A stretch of DNA of 12,500 nt, from positions 1 through 12,500 of the forward strand of contig MPNW01001121.1 in NCBI GenBank assembly GCA_011800805.1, read 5' to 3'. The notes under the pieces are model-generated. The model had not been told where the DNA came from. It worked only from the letters and a program-made list of their open reading frames with translations, and did no database searches. This stretch comes from Hirudo medicinalis (lineage: Eukaryota > Annelida > Clitellata > Hirudinida > Hirudinidae). Shown here piece by piece: positions 1 through 7,167 of this stretch (the stretch's first letter is position 1; every line of letters starts with the position of its first letter). The translations under genes and the position numbers were made by a program.

Positions 1-11
1 GGATGGCTTGC

Positions 12-118
12 TGGATGGATGGATGGATGGATGGATGGATGGATGGGTGGATGGATGGATGGATGAGTGGGTAGATGGATGGGTGGGTGGATGGATGGGT
101 GGGTGGATGGGTGGATGG
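12..118. repeat. (GGAT)n tetranucleotide array
   Basis: About 26 units of GGAT, with GGGT and GAGT variants increasing toward the right end. The left part is the purest. The array gives a spurious MDGW-type open frame because 4-bp units read as a 12-bp, four-codon period. It starts near the window edge, so it may extend to the left. Confidence 0.97.
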
Positions 119-323
119 ACCAAACGAACGAGCGGGAAAAAAAAAGAGGAAACTCGAAAAAGCGGAGCATCTAATTATTTATATTTGCTCCGCCTCCCGC
201 CAATCCACCAAGAACAACCTGGAAGGAGATTCTTTTTATTCTTTGTTCGTTGGAAAAGAATTCAACAAATCCTCCTCACTGGCCCCCAGAAACCAGCCAT
301 CATTATTGTTGCCGTGGTGGTTG
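119..323. other. Unique spacer between two arrays
   Basis: About 200 bases of non-repetitive sequence that starts purine-rich and then becomes mixed. Short open frames cross it from the flanking repeats. I see no splice-bounded exon and no conserved motif. Confidence 0.5.
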
Positions 324-367
324 AGATGATGATGATGATGGTGGTGATGGAGGCGACGATGATGATG

Positions 368-401
<34 letters not shown>

Positions 402-612
402 TGACGACGACGATGATGATGACGATGATGATGACGATGATGATGACGATGATGCTGACGACGACGATGATGAGGGTGATGGTTTTAGTGGTTATGATGT
501 TGATGATGACAATGATGGAGCTGATTATAAGATGGTGCTGGTTATGCTGATGATGATGATGATTATGATGTTGATAATGATGATGATGGCTCTAGTTATG
601 ATGATGAAGATG
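324..612 (+). repeat. Degenerate (GAT/GAC)n array
   Basis: Imperfect trinucleotide array, GAT on this strand, with GAC blocks and GGT, GCT and TAT interruptions. It is the first of about sixteen such arrays. The degeneracy suggests an old array. The long open frame that runs through it is a product of the repeat. Confidence 0.95.
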
Positions 613-750
613 GTTTCCTTTCCTTCTTTTTTTTCCGTCAGTCTATCGCCATCTATTTGTCTTTCACTGTTTCTTCCACTTTTCCGCTCGTAAATTTTCC
701 AGCAGAGTACTCAGTGGAAAGACATTCTTACAACTCTCGAATATATTGGT

Positions 751-781
751 ACAACAAGAACAAGAACAACAACAACAACAT
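751..781 (+). repeat. (CAA)n short microsatellite
   Basis: ACAACAAGAACAAGAACAAC followed by further CAA units, ending just before the next GAT array. It is one of several CAA tracts in the window (also 2993-3010 and 5015-5030) that sit near GAT/ATC arrays. Confidence 0.9.
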
Positions 782-785
782 TGTG

Positions 786-868
786 GTGATGATGATGATG
801 ATGGTGATGATAATGGTGATGATGATTACGATGATGATTACGACGACGACGATGATGATGATGATGAC

Positions 869-915
<47 letters not shown>

Positions 916-918
916 CGA

Positions 919-983
<65 letters not shown>

Positions 984-1049
984 CGACGACGACGACGACG
1001 ACGATGACGATGATGATGAAGGTGGAGGTGATTATGATGGTGACGATGA
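786..1049 (+). repeat. Long (GAT)n array with (GAC)n block
   Basis: About 260 bases of GAT with GAC interspersions. There is a nearly pure GAT core at about 920-980 and a GAC block at about 983-1003. One frame gives a long aspartate run, and others give methionine or threonine. I treat this as a microsatellite and not as coding sequence, because all frames stay open and no non-repeat domain flanks it. Confidence 0.96.
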
Positions 1050-1051
1050 TA

Positions 1052-1180
1052 ATGGATGGAAGTGGTTATGATAGTGATGATGATGGATAGAAGTGGTTAT
1101 GATGGTAATGATGATGGATGGAGGTGGTTATAATGGTGATGATGATGATGGATGGAAGTGGTTATGATGATGGTGATTAT
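1052..1180 (+). repeat. 31-34 bp minisatellite growing from GAT DNA
   Basis: Four units begin at 1052, 1083, 1114 and 1148, each starting ATGGATGGAAGTGGTTATGA or a close variant and ending in GAT/GGT triplets. The unit lengths are 31, 31, 34 and about 33 bp, and the length differences come from the number of GAT triplets. The unit length is not a multiple of three, so no constant peptide is encoded. Confidence 0.9.
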
Positions 1181-1210
1181 AGTGGCACCTGGAATGCTAT
1201 AATCTTCCAG

Positions 1211-1322
1211 AAATGGCTCAAGTATTTGACAGATTTGTTGGGAAATAATTCAACCGGAGTGTTAAATGCGTTGGAACCACAATTCTCAACTCCATTCCTC
1301 GCCAGAACCCCTCATCTGATTG
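1211..1322 (+). CDS. Weak exon candidate, unknown product
   Basis: An open segment follows an acceptor-like TATAATCTTCCAG and ends at a donor-like ATTG/GTGGAT. It reads about 37 residues, beginning KWLKYLTDLLGNNSTG, with an N-glycosylation-type NNST motif. The entry phase is 0 and the exit phase is 1. The pyrimidine tract is short, the donor is weak, and no partner exon is seen upstream, where only microsatellite lies. No family was recognised. A chance open frame is the more likely explanation. Confidence 0.12.
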
Positions 1323-1684
1323 GTGGATGAATCGATCACGTGGTCTAATCGTGGGTAGAGGTTCTGCAGAATGGAAAGGTCGTCATTCTGCTCGAAATGC
1401 TTTGAATTTCACTCATCGGAAATCTATTACTCGAATGAAACAAATTGGTTTTAAATTTGCAAACATTTAATCGAAGAAATTATTGGAAATAAATTATGAA
1501 TAAGATGATTAAATTATAAATCAGAATTAAAATAATCTTACGATGCAATACTTTCATTCTCCTGAGGACATGAAATGACGTCATGATAGCGTGAAATTAC
1601 ACCGTGTCAGTTGTTATTCTCATCCCGGATGTTTCACGCTTGACTGACTTCATTGTTGTAACATTTCATCTGCTCGTCCAACCA
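1323..1684. other. AT-rich non-coding stretch with a CRE palindrome
   Basis: About 360 bases rich in AAAT/ATTT with no convincing open frame on either strand. The one distinctive element is the palindrome at 1575-1584, listed separately. Confidence 0.55.
1575..1584. promoter_or_regulatory. Perfect CRE/ATF palindrome
   Basis: ATGACGTCAT is a perfect 10-bp palindrome containing the full cAMP-response element TGACGTCA bound by CREB/ATF bZIP proteins. It lies about 720 bases upstream of the candidate first exon at 2300. The match is exact, but one 8-mer can occur by chance and function is only inferred. Confidence 0.35.
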
Positions 1685-1765
1685 TTCATCCATCGATTCA
1701 TCGATCCATTCTTCCATCCATTCTTCCATCCATTCTTCCATCCACATAACCATCCGTCCATTCCT
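1685..1765. repeat. (CCAT)n-derived array with a 12-bp unit
   Basis: Three perfect copies of CCATTCTTCCAT occupy 1706-1717, 1718-1729 and 1730-1741. A divergent fourth follows, and irregular CATC/CATT repeats precede them. On the other strand this is a GGAT-family repeat, related to the array at the left edge. Confidence 0.93.
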
Positions 1766-1870
1766 TTCTTAGTTGTGTCGTGCGTCTTTTAAAGTGCATC
1801 TGCATAAGTCGTAGTTAACCTTTGACAAAAATATTCTTTGAGTTTCCAAAAGTTCCAGAATTTTACAAAC

Positions 1871-1950
1871 TACTGAAAGATACAAGCAATTACTGAAAGA
1901 TACAAACAATTACTGAAAGATACAAACAATTACTGAAAGATACAAACAAT
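1871..1950 (+). repeat. 20-bp minisatellite, four copies
   Basis: TACTGAAAGATACAAACAAT is repeated four times at exactly 20-bp spacing (1871, 1891, 1911, 1931). Only one base differs: a G at 1886 in the first copy. The near identity suggests a recent expansion. A degenerate tail (TAAATACAAT) follows. There are no spacers between copies, so it is a simple tandem repeat. Confidence 0.97.
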
Positions 1951-2299
1951 TAAATACAATTGAAACAACTCTGCGTGCCCACGCTCGTCGCATGTTTATG
2001 AAGTTCGCGAACAATGAAGGACTGCATTTGAGCTGATTGTGCATCGTGAGCTGCTTCCTTTAAAAGAGTCGAGTTTCTTCAGTTTCACAATTGAAGCTTT
2101 CGTTCTCTGCCTGATGTATTTCATTTCTCGTGACAAATAAATCAGAAATCGTTGTTTTATTTCAATTAACGACATGAATTGTCGTTGTTAAATTCATTTC
2201 GTGGATTCTCGGCAGACATTATTTGAGTGATTTCATTCCAGAATTTATCGACCGACAAATCAAATGAGAATAACTTCTGAGATATAACCAAGGAAAAAG
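1951..2299 (+). promoter_or_regulatory. Candidate promoter and 5' UTR of the secreted-protein exon
   Basis: Unique sequence leading to the ATG at 2300. It contains a TTTAAAAG at 2059-2066 that could act as a weak TATA element, and TTCAGTTT at 2078-2085, which resembles the arthropod initiator TCAGT. Their spacing (about 22 bases) is shorter than usual. AACGACA at 2168-2174 pairs with TGTCGTT at 2180-2186 around a 5-base loop. These core elements are common by chance, so the promoter call is inference from the downstream exon. Confidence 0.2.
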
Positions 2300-2369
2300 A
2301 TGAAAACACTTTTGAGACTTGCCTTTCTGCATGTTTGCTTCGTCAGTACCTTTGCAAGGACTCAACCAG
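2300..2369 (+). CDS. Candidate first coding exon: signal peptide
   Basis: The ATG at 2300 is preceded by AAAAG, which gives A at -3, a favourable animal start context. The 23 complete codons begin MKTLLRLAFLHVCFVSTFA, a textbook secretion signal: a basic n-region (K2, R6), a hydrophobic core from L4 to about V15, and a small-residue end (STFA) suited to signal peptidase cleavage near residue 19, followed by RTQP. The frame then reaches GGT TAA. The sequence CCAG/GTTAAAT at the end is a usable splice donor, so I end the exon at 2369, phase 1. The mature protein must lie in later exons, which I cannot identify with confidence. A chance 24-codon open frame with signal-like composition is the alternative. 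Confidence 0.4.
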
Positions 2370-2844
2370 GTTAAATATTTCTGTTGCTCTTGTTATTATT
2401 TGTTTAGTAAAATATCTGGATTGTAATTGTAATTATGACGTGATTTTATTGTAATCGCAAATAATCGGCGTTAAATTCAATATTTGTCTTAATTCAAGGA
2501 GTCGAAATATTAATTATTAATAAACTCCTAAAATGTCATTCGTTAGATACTCGGGTCTTGCTAATGCAATGCACATTCTCCGATTCGAAACAAAGAATTT
2601 TTTGATAATTATTATGTCTGTAATGTTATTAATTCATTGAAATATTAACTGATCTGATTCCGAAGTAAAATGTTCAAATGACGTATTAACTTGAAGAAAG
2701 AAAAAAAAAAGCAATGGTTAAAATTGAGATGGAGTTTGATTGACGTTCCGAGTGGATGTTGTTCGTTTGAGTTGAGATCTCAAAATTCATCTGCAAAAGC
2801 CTGCCTAATTATCGTCAGCATTATCCTCATCCTACTCGTCTTCC
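2370..2844 (+). other. Putative intron or non-coding AT-rich sequence
   Basis: AT-rich, with many stops in all frames apart from the weak exon candidate at 2499-2605. An acceptor-like TTATTATTTGTTTAG ends at 2406, but this would make an intron of only 37 bases. A short A-run occurs near 2700. Confidence 0.35.
2499..2605 (+). CDS. Weak second-exon candidate after the signal-peptide exon
   Basis: The acceptor TTTGTCTTAATTCAAG ends at 2498 and would give a 129-base intron after the donor at 2370. Joining in phase 1 gives about 35 further codons, beginning VEILIINKLLKCHSLDTRVL and ending at TGA 2603-2605. Two cysteines are present. The product would be a secreted peptide of about 60 residues. 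The acceptor tract is short, and an open run of this length in AT-rich DNA is not rare, so this is a weak call. Confidence 0.13.
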
Positions 2845-2870
2845 GATGATGATGATGGTGATGATGGTGG

Positions 2871-2902
<32 letters not shown>

Positions 2903-2938
2903 GTGGTGGTGATGATAATGATGATGATGATGATGATT
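2845..2938 (+). repeat. (GAT/GGT)n array
   Basis: Trinucleotide array of GAT with GGT triplets and one AAT, followed directly by AT-rich DNA. Confidence 0.95.
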
Positions 2939-2992
2939 AATAACTACTCATTAATGTGACAGTTAAAAACAATTATTATATTAGAAGAAAAT

Positions 2993-3010
2993 ACAACAAC
3001 AACAACAACA
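2993..3010 (+). repeat. (CAA)n microsatellite
   Basis: Six uninterrupted CAA units. Confidence 0.9.
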
Positions 3011-3131
3011 ATAATTGCCCCCCGTTTGTGCTGGAAAACGGAAAACGTGTGTGGTCACGATTTTATGGAGATTACGAAATATTTCTCTCGTGGCACGAGC
3101 ATTCACATCGTGGGATAATTTTAAGGTGGAA

Positions 3132-3231
3132 GTGACGATGACGATGATGATGATGATGATGACGATGACGATGGTGCTGATGATGATGATGAAGACGACG
3201 ACGACGTGGATGATGGTGGTGATGGTAATGA
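3132..3231 (+). repeat. (GAT/GAC)n array
   Basis: Interrupted GAT array with GAC and GGT triplets and a GAAGACGACGACGACGTGG segment in the middle. It is open in several frames on both strands because of the repeat. Confidence 0.94.
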
Positions 3232-3520
3232 TTAAAACGTGATAGTAGAAATAGCATGTGCGACGATGTCGATACTTCAACTGATCTTGAAATACGCTCA
3301 GACACCACCATCGTCGGAAAGATGTTGGAAAGATGGACTGATGGATTTAGAAGGAGACCACGTAGCTTAGGAAGAGATGCGCGGGTGAAAAATGAACTTC
3401 TGTTATCAACTTATGAGAGCGATGTGTCTTCGTTCCTGGTCACTGGGTCTTTTGGGCGATTGATAACCTGCCCCAGAGTTCTTGCTCCCTGGGAGGACCG
3501 GGTGGAGGAATTGTTCGTGT
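3232..3520 (+). other. Open but unassigned segment between two GAT arrays
   Basis: One frame stays open from an ATG at 3256 into the next array, with a varied composition (charged and hydrophobic residues mixed, a segment GSFGRLITCPRVLAPWEDR near the end). The reverse strand is also partly open. I see no acceptor or donor that would delimit an exon and recognise no family. It may be unique non-coding DNA or a decayed repeat. Confidence 0.25.
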
Positions 3521-3565
<45 letters not shown>

Positions 3566-3602
3566 CGATGACGTTGTTGATGATGATGATGATGATGATG
3601 AT
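3521..3602 (+). repeat. (GAT)n array
   Basis: A nearly pure GAT array of about 27 triplets with two GAC triplets and a TTGT interruption near 3573. Confidence 0.96.
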
Positions 3603-3816
3603 GCTAGTGTGTTTTTTCTGGAGACGTTGGTCTAATATTGATTCTTTATTCAGAGTAAATATTAATATTTCCATTTGAGTGACTAATTGTAATTCTATTT
3701 AACAAATAAGTTGCAAATTATTCCGTCTTTGTCAATAAAGATTACTTTTATTCCGTCTCAGTCGTTTTCTTAATAACAATACAAAAATCCTTCAACCTAA
3801 CCACAACAACATTAAA
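3603..3816. other. AT-rich non-coding stretch
   Basis: No coding signal seen. TTATTCCGTCT occurs twice (near 3720 and 3750), and an AATAAA hexamer lies at about 3735. Confidence 0.5.
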
Positions 3817-3875
3817 GGGGAAATCACAGGGGAGGGGGGTATGAAAGGGTTGAAATCACAGGGGGTATGAAAGGG
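3817..3875 (+). repeat. G-rich direct repeat
   Basis: Two copies of GAAATCACAGGGG...GGTATGAAAGGG start at 3820 and 3852. The first carries six additional bases (a longer G-rich insert). The G runs at 3817-3820, 3829-3832, 3834-3839, 3847-3849 and 3862-3866 could allow a G-quadruplex with loops longer than the canonical seven bases. Confidence 0.8.
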
Positions 3876-4154
3876 CTGGGCTTGGACGGCGATCATCGTG
3901 CTTGGTCTAAAACGTCCGATTGAGGTCATAAAATGAAAATAGCCTCTCCCTGTTATCCAGACCGGAAGCATGGTCGAGAATCCGACCAATCAGAGATGAG
4001 GGAACTTATACGAGCCATTAATAGCTGACCTGATGGATTCAAATTTGATGGTCATTTTGAGACGATGGAGCCGGAATTTCAATGGATTTTTGATTTAATT
4101 CCACTCAACAAGTACTCTAAAGTGGGTGACAATTTTTTTCTAAGGTCTCCATCG
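3876..4154. other. Unique sequence without a supported gene
   Basis: Mixed-composition sequence. Short frames are open on both strands, but I see no splice-delimited exon or recognisable domain. Confidence 0.45.
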
Positions 4155-4206
4155 TCATGTCATGTCATGTCATGCCATGTCATGCCATGTCATGTCATGT
4201 CATGTC
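4155..4206 (+). repeat. (TCATG)n pentanucleotide array
   Basis: About ten units of TCATG, two of them changed to CCATG. The unit contains the palindrome CATG, so each repeat carries a self-complementary 4-mer. Confidence 0.96.
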
Positions 4207-4351
4207 AAGGGTGCAGTGAAAAGGTTGACATGAGATTTTATGCTAAATACTTCACGTATACGAACAATACAATTCCCTCCTGTTTATGGGGGGTCGTGTT
4301 GCTGGTATCGCACTAATCTCAACGACACCACCACCAACAAAACCATCTTAT

Positions 4352-4463
4352 AATCGTCATCGTCATAGTCATCATTATCATCATTGTCGTCGTCATCGTT
4401 ATAGTCATTGTCATCATCGTCGTCGTCATAATCATAGTCATAGTCATAGTCATCATCACCATC
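4352..4463 (-). repeat. (ATC/GTC)n array, GAT on the minus strand
   Basis: Degenerate trinucleotide array (CGT, CAT, TAT, TGT) in the opposite orientation to most arrays upstream. It ends in three near-perfect TCATAG units. Confidence 0.93.
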
Positions 4464-4765
4464 TCGACAACAACATCTTCACGAGTAACAATAATGTTGT
4501 CGAATTCTTCGATCAATTCATTCGCGTGATTGGAGAATGTACGAATGCATGGCCATGTTCTCAATCATCAACTCCTCTGATTGATTTGTCAACTGGGAAT
4601 GGATTCAATTTCTCGGATAATCGAACGCTTCTCGACGCCATTCCCGCCCAAACTAAATTGAAGATCAATTCGTCTGCCTTCGCACGCCATGTTCATATTG
4701 AAGGACAGATGATGGAAGACCAATGAACGAATTCAAAATTAAAAGCACCATGATGAAATGCAGCC
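4464..4765. other. Open but unassigned segment
   Basis: A + strand frame is open to TGA at about 4724-4726, with a varied composition that includes STGNGFNFSDNRTLLDAI. The - strand is also open over 4464-4564. No splice sites or family were recognised, and the frame enters from a microsatellite, so coding is doubtful. Confidence 0.25.
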
Positions 4766-4870
4766 ATGACGATGATGACGACGACGACGATGACGACGAC
4801 GATGACGATGATGATGACGACGATGATGATGATGACAAAGATGGCAGTGATGACAATGATGGTGGTGGTG
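4766..4870 (+). repeat. (GAC/GAT)n array
   Basis: GAC-rich trinucleotide array with GAT, AAT and GGT triplets toward the right. It opposes the ATC arrays on both sides (4352-4463 and 4978-5133). Confidence 0.95.
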
Positions 4871-4977
4871 AATGTCTTGATGATGATTTCGAAAGAAGTA
4901 AAGGATGGCAATGATAACGGCCATGACAATAATCGCCTTCATTATCCACGACCGACTGATCCTTTCCATCGATACAC

Positions 4978-5133
4978 TCGTCATCGTCGACGTCATCATC
5001 ACGACCATCATCAACAACAACAACAACAATTACATCATCATCAACAACATCATCATCATCATCGCCGTCGTCGACTTCATCATCATCACAACAATCATCA
5101 ACAACTACATTGTAACCATCATCGTCATCTCTG
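4978..5133 (-). repeat. (ATC)n array with (CAA)n block
   Basis: Trinucleotide array reading ATC/GTC on the + strand, with an uninterrupted run of ACAACAACAACAACAA at about 5015-5030 and several CAACAT transitions. GAT lies on the minus strand. Confidence 0.94.
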
Positions 5134-5544
5134 GCTTGTTATTGTCAGGCGGAGTGAACATGTTGAAATCTCTCCAGGATGGAGGATCATTTCGATAATG
5201 TCGGAGCAGTTTCCATCCAATTTTCTGCTTGCTGTTTGTTTACAGCAATTCACGTTTAGCACGTTCCAAATGGATCTTGTGAATAATTCACGAGGACCCG
5301 GATGCACGAATTCATGCTCCAGGAGAACTTTTTCCATCTGCTAAATCGTTAAGCCATTCTTCCATCGCTCATCCGCCACTCCGACCGCCATCACTCCACT
5401 CACCCTCCGTCTTTCCATCCGTCGTAAGAACAATCCACCCTCACTTAGTTCCCCCAAAAGTTGATCTCTGCTCTCCATCAAGTGCGACCTCTTGAAAGGT
5501 GAATTATTAAGTAGTAGCTGGAAAGAATCAACATGTCTTGTGGC
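5134..5544. other. Unique sequence without a supported gene
   Basis: Frames of about 70 codons are open on both strands near 5125-5340, so neither is informative. A CCATC/CCAC-rich stretch lies at about 5355-5425. No gene is called. Confidence 0.45.
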
Positions 5545-5584
5545 ATGACTTGCGTCATGTTTCTGATATGACTTGCGTCATGTT
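5545..5584. promoter_or_regulatory. Two identical TGAC-N4-GTCA palindromic sites
   Basis: ATGACTTGCGTCATGTT occurs at 5545-5561 and again, identical over 17 bases, at 5568-5584. The spacing is 23 bp, about two helical turns. Each holds an inverted repeat ATGAC-TTGC-GTCAT with a 4-base spacer, a dimer-type arrangement related to bZIP half-sites but with wider spacing than AP-1 or CRE. Function is inference. Confidence 0.35.
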
Positions 5585-5672
5585 GATATGTTCCTTGAAA
5601 TGCCACCATGTCGTCTGTTAATGACGTTTTGAGGAGATCGATTTTCTCTCTAGGATTCAACTCCTCTATGAC

Positions 5673-5776
5673 TCCATTCATTCATTCATTCATTTACTCA
5701 ATCACTCACTTATTCATTCACTTACTTAATCAATCAATCAATCAATCACTCACCCACTCACTCACTCACTCACTCA
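5673..5776 (+). repeat. Compound tetranucleotide array (CATT, CAAT, CACT)
   Basis: CATT units pass into CACTTA-type variants, then five CAAT units, then CACT units ending at 5776. Three sub-arrays derived by single-base change lie next to each other. It is open in one frame only because of its 12-bp period. Confidence 0.95.
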
Positions 5777-5821
5777 GAGCGAAGTTTCAAATAAATACGA
5801 AAGGCGTCAAAACTCGTGAGA

Positions 5822-5858
5822 ATGAGGAGGAGGAGGAGGAGGAGGAGGAGGAGGAGGA
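5822..5858 (+). repeat. (GAG)n purine array
   Basis: An uninterrupted run of about twelve GAG triplets, purine only on this strand. Such mirror-symmetric polypurine tracts can form triplex DNA. The glutamate or serine runs in the open frames here come from it. Confidence 0.96.
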
Positions 5859-6186
5859 ATGCCTCGCAAATTGTTGGGTCGAAATTTTGGGGTCGTTTTC
5901 CTTAAAATATGCACCAATCGATGAAGGCACGTGTTTCAATTTTGACGGAAACCTTTCTCCAAAATCATGAAGTTGTCTCGCTAAATTTTCTTTCATGCCA
6001 CTTTAATATGCCGAGAAGTTTTTCATTTTCCCTTCTTATTATAATTATTACGTCATAATATCAGTAATTTCTCGGCGGACCTTGCGTGCGGACGATAATG
6101 AAGGCTCTTGATGCTGTTCATCAATTCATTTAGGAGATGAACTTCATCTCTGATGCCACGTTTAAGCTCTCAGTTGATTGTTGCTA
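5859..6186. other. Unique AT-rich sequence
   Basis: No supported gene. Open frames come from the flanking GAG and GAT arrays. A half-CRE ACGTCA occurs near 6050. Confidence 0.5.
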
Positions 6187-6243
<57 letters not shown>

Positions 6244-6345
6244 CTGATGATGACGATGATGACGATGATGACGACGACGACGACGACGATGACGATAATA
6301 GCGGTGATGGCGGTGATGGTGACGATGACGATGATGACGACGATG
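6187..6345 (+). repeat. (GAT)n/(GAC)n array
   Basis: A pure GAT run of about 18 triplets at 6187-6242, then alternating GAT and GAC, then a GAC block, then GGT-containing degenerate triplets. The gradient from pure to degenerate suggests expansion at the left end. Confidence 0.97.
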
Positions 6346-6534
6346 GGGGAGGCTAAAGATGCTGCAAATTTTCAAATGTGTCTGAACAATTCTTTTGAAC
6401 TGAATGACGCACAGCAGAAGTTGAAATGATGTTCCTTAAAATAAAATACTTCAGTGGCGCGAATCTGGCATACGTTAATGAGAGTTTGGTTCTTACAGCC
6501 CCGTCACGTGATTCTGCCCTTTCGAAGTCTGGAC

Positions 6535-6589
6535 GTCGTCATCATCACAGGCGTCATCATCATCGTCGTCATCATCATCATCATCATCA
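6535..6589 (-). repeat. (ATC)n array, GAT on the minus strand
   Basis: GTC/ATC triplets with an ACAGGC interruption, ending in a clean ATC run. It faces the GAT array at 6187-6345 about 190 bases away in inverted orientation. Confidence 0.94.
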
Positions 6590-6833
6590 GTCCATTTCCA
6601 TCCCTAATGCATCCTCGCAGCAGTGCGGTTGAAGTTGATGATGTCGGTATTTTGTTATAAAAATTCAACTCGCTCAATTTGCTTACTTCCTGATGATGAT
6701 GGTCTCCATGGTGACGACTGCAGCAGATCACAAACAATAGAAACAACAAGAGCAACTGTTGAAATAAAACAGCGTTGTTGAATGCGTTGGAATGGCCAAT
6801 GACCGGTGAGCATGATTGTCACAGTTTTGTGCC
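6590..6833. other. Unique sequence without a supported gene
   Basis: Mixed composition. Short frames on both strands, no splice-delimited exon and no recognised motif. Confidence 0.45.
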
Positions 6834-6885
6834 TGTCAATGTCAAATGTGAATGTCAATGTCAAATGTGAATGTGAACGTCAAAC
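6834..6885 (+). repeat. 19-bp tandem repeat
   Basis: TGTCAATGTCAAATGTGAA at 6834-6852 is repeated exactly at 6853-6871, followed by a shortened variant (TGTGAACGTCAAA). Internally it is built from GTCAAT/GTCAAA/GTGAAT hexamers. Confidence 0.95.
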
Positions 6886-7043
6886 CACGAAGCTGTCAAT
6901 CGAATGACGATTTGGATTTCAACACTTTCAACGTGAGCTTATGGAAATCCAGAGTTATTGTGGGCGAGTGTGTCAAAACTCCGGACCAATCTTTACTTAA
7001 CTAAAATTTATTAACATTATTAACACTAACAGATGTAGTTTAA

Positions 7044-7044
7044 C

Positions 7045-7093
<49 letters not shown>

Positions 7094-7103
7094 GACATCA
7101 TCT
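7044..7103 (-). repeat. Pure (ATC)n microsatellite
   Basis: CAT is repeated without interruption over 7044-7093 (about 16 units), then CGACATCATC. It is the cleanest uninterrupted ATC-orientation array in the window and the one most likely to be length-polymorphic. Confidence 0.98.
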
Positions 7104-7113
7104 GCTATGCCAA

Positions 7114-7167
7114 TCAACCAACACCTGGAAACCAACTAACACCGGGAAACCAACCAACACCTGGAAA
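7114..7167 (+). repeat. 18-bp minisatellite, three copies
   Basis: CCAACCAACACCTGGAAA-type units lie at 7114-7131, 7132-7149 and 7150-7167, with two changes in the middle copy (C to T and T to G) and one at the start of the first. Because 18 is a multiple of three, one frame reads PTPGNQ-LTPGNQ-PTPGK. That frame continues back through the ATC array as isoleucines and stops soon after, so coding is unlikely. Confidence 0.93.

Noticed and set aside
8..550. 180-codon open frame beginning with MDGW repeats
   Set aside because: It joins the GGAT array, a unique spacer and a GAT array. The composition changes abruptly at each repeat boundary, so it is not a real protein.
746..1090. Open frame with a long aspartate run that looks like an acidic protein
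   Set aside because: It is the direct translation of the GAT/GAC array. All frames are open through it, and no non-repeat domain or splice context supports coding.
1871..1950. 20-bp repeats considered as a CRISPR-like array
   Set aside because: The repeats are directly adjacent with no spacers, and the window is eukaryotic.
4665..4949. Minus-strand frame with a 20-plus serine run
   Set aside because: The serines come from the GAC/GAT array read as TCG/TCA. There is no signal peptide or domain.
5125..5344. Overlapping 70-codon frames on both strands
   Set aside because: Both are equally open and neither has splice sites or a recognisable domain.
6153..6356. Aspartate-run open frame, and on the other strand a histidine-run frame
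   Set aside because: Both are readings of the same GAT microsatellite on opposite strands.
1261..6792. GTTRAATGCGTTGGAA shared between 1261-1276 and 6777-6792, considered as a dispersed repeat
   Set aside because: A 15-of-16 match between two places in 12.5 kb is about what chance gives, and the flanks do not match.
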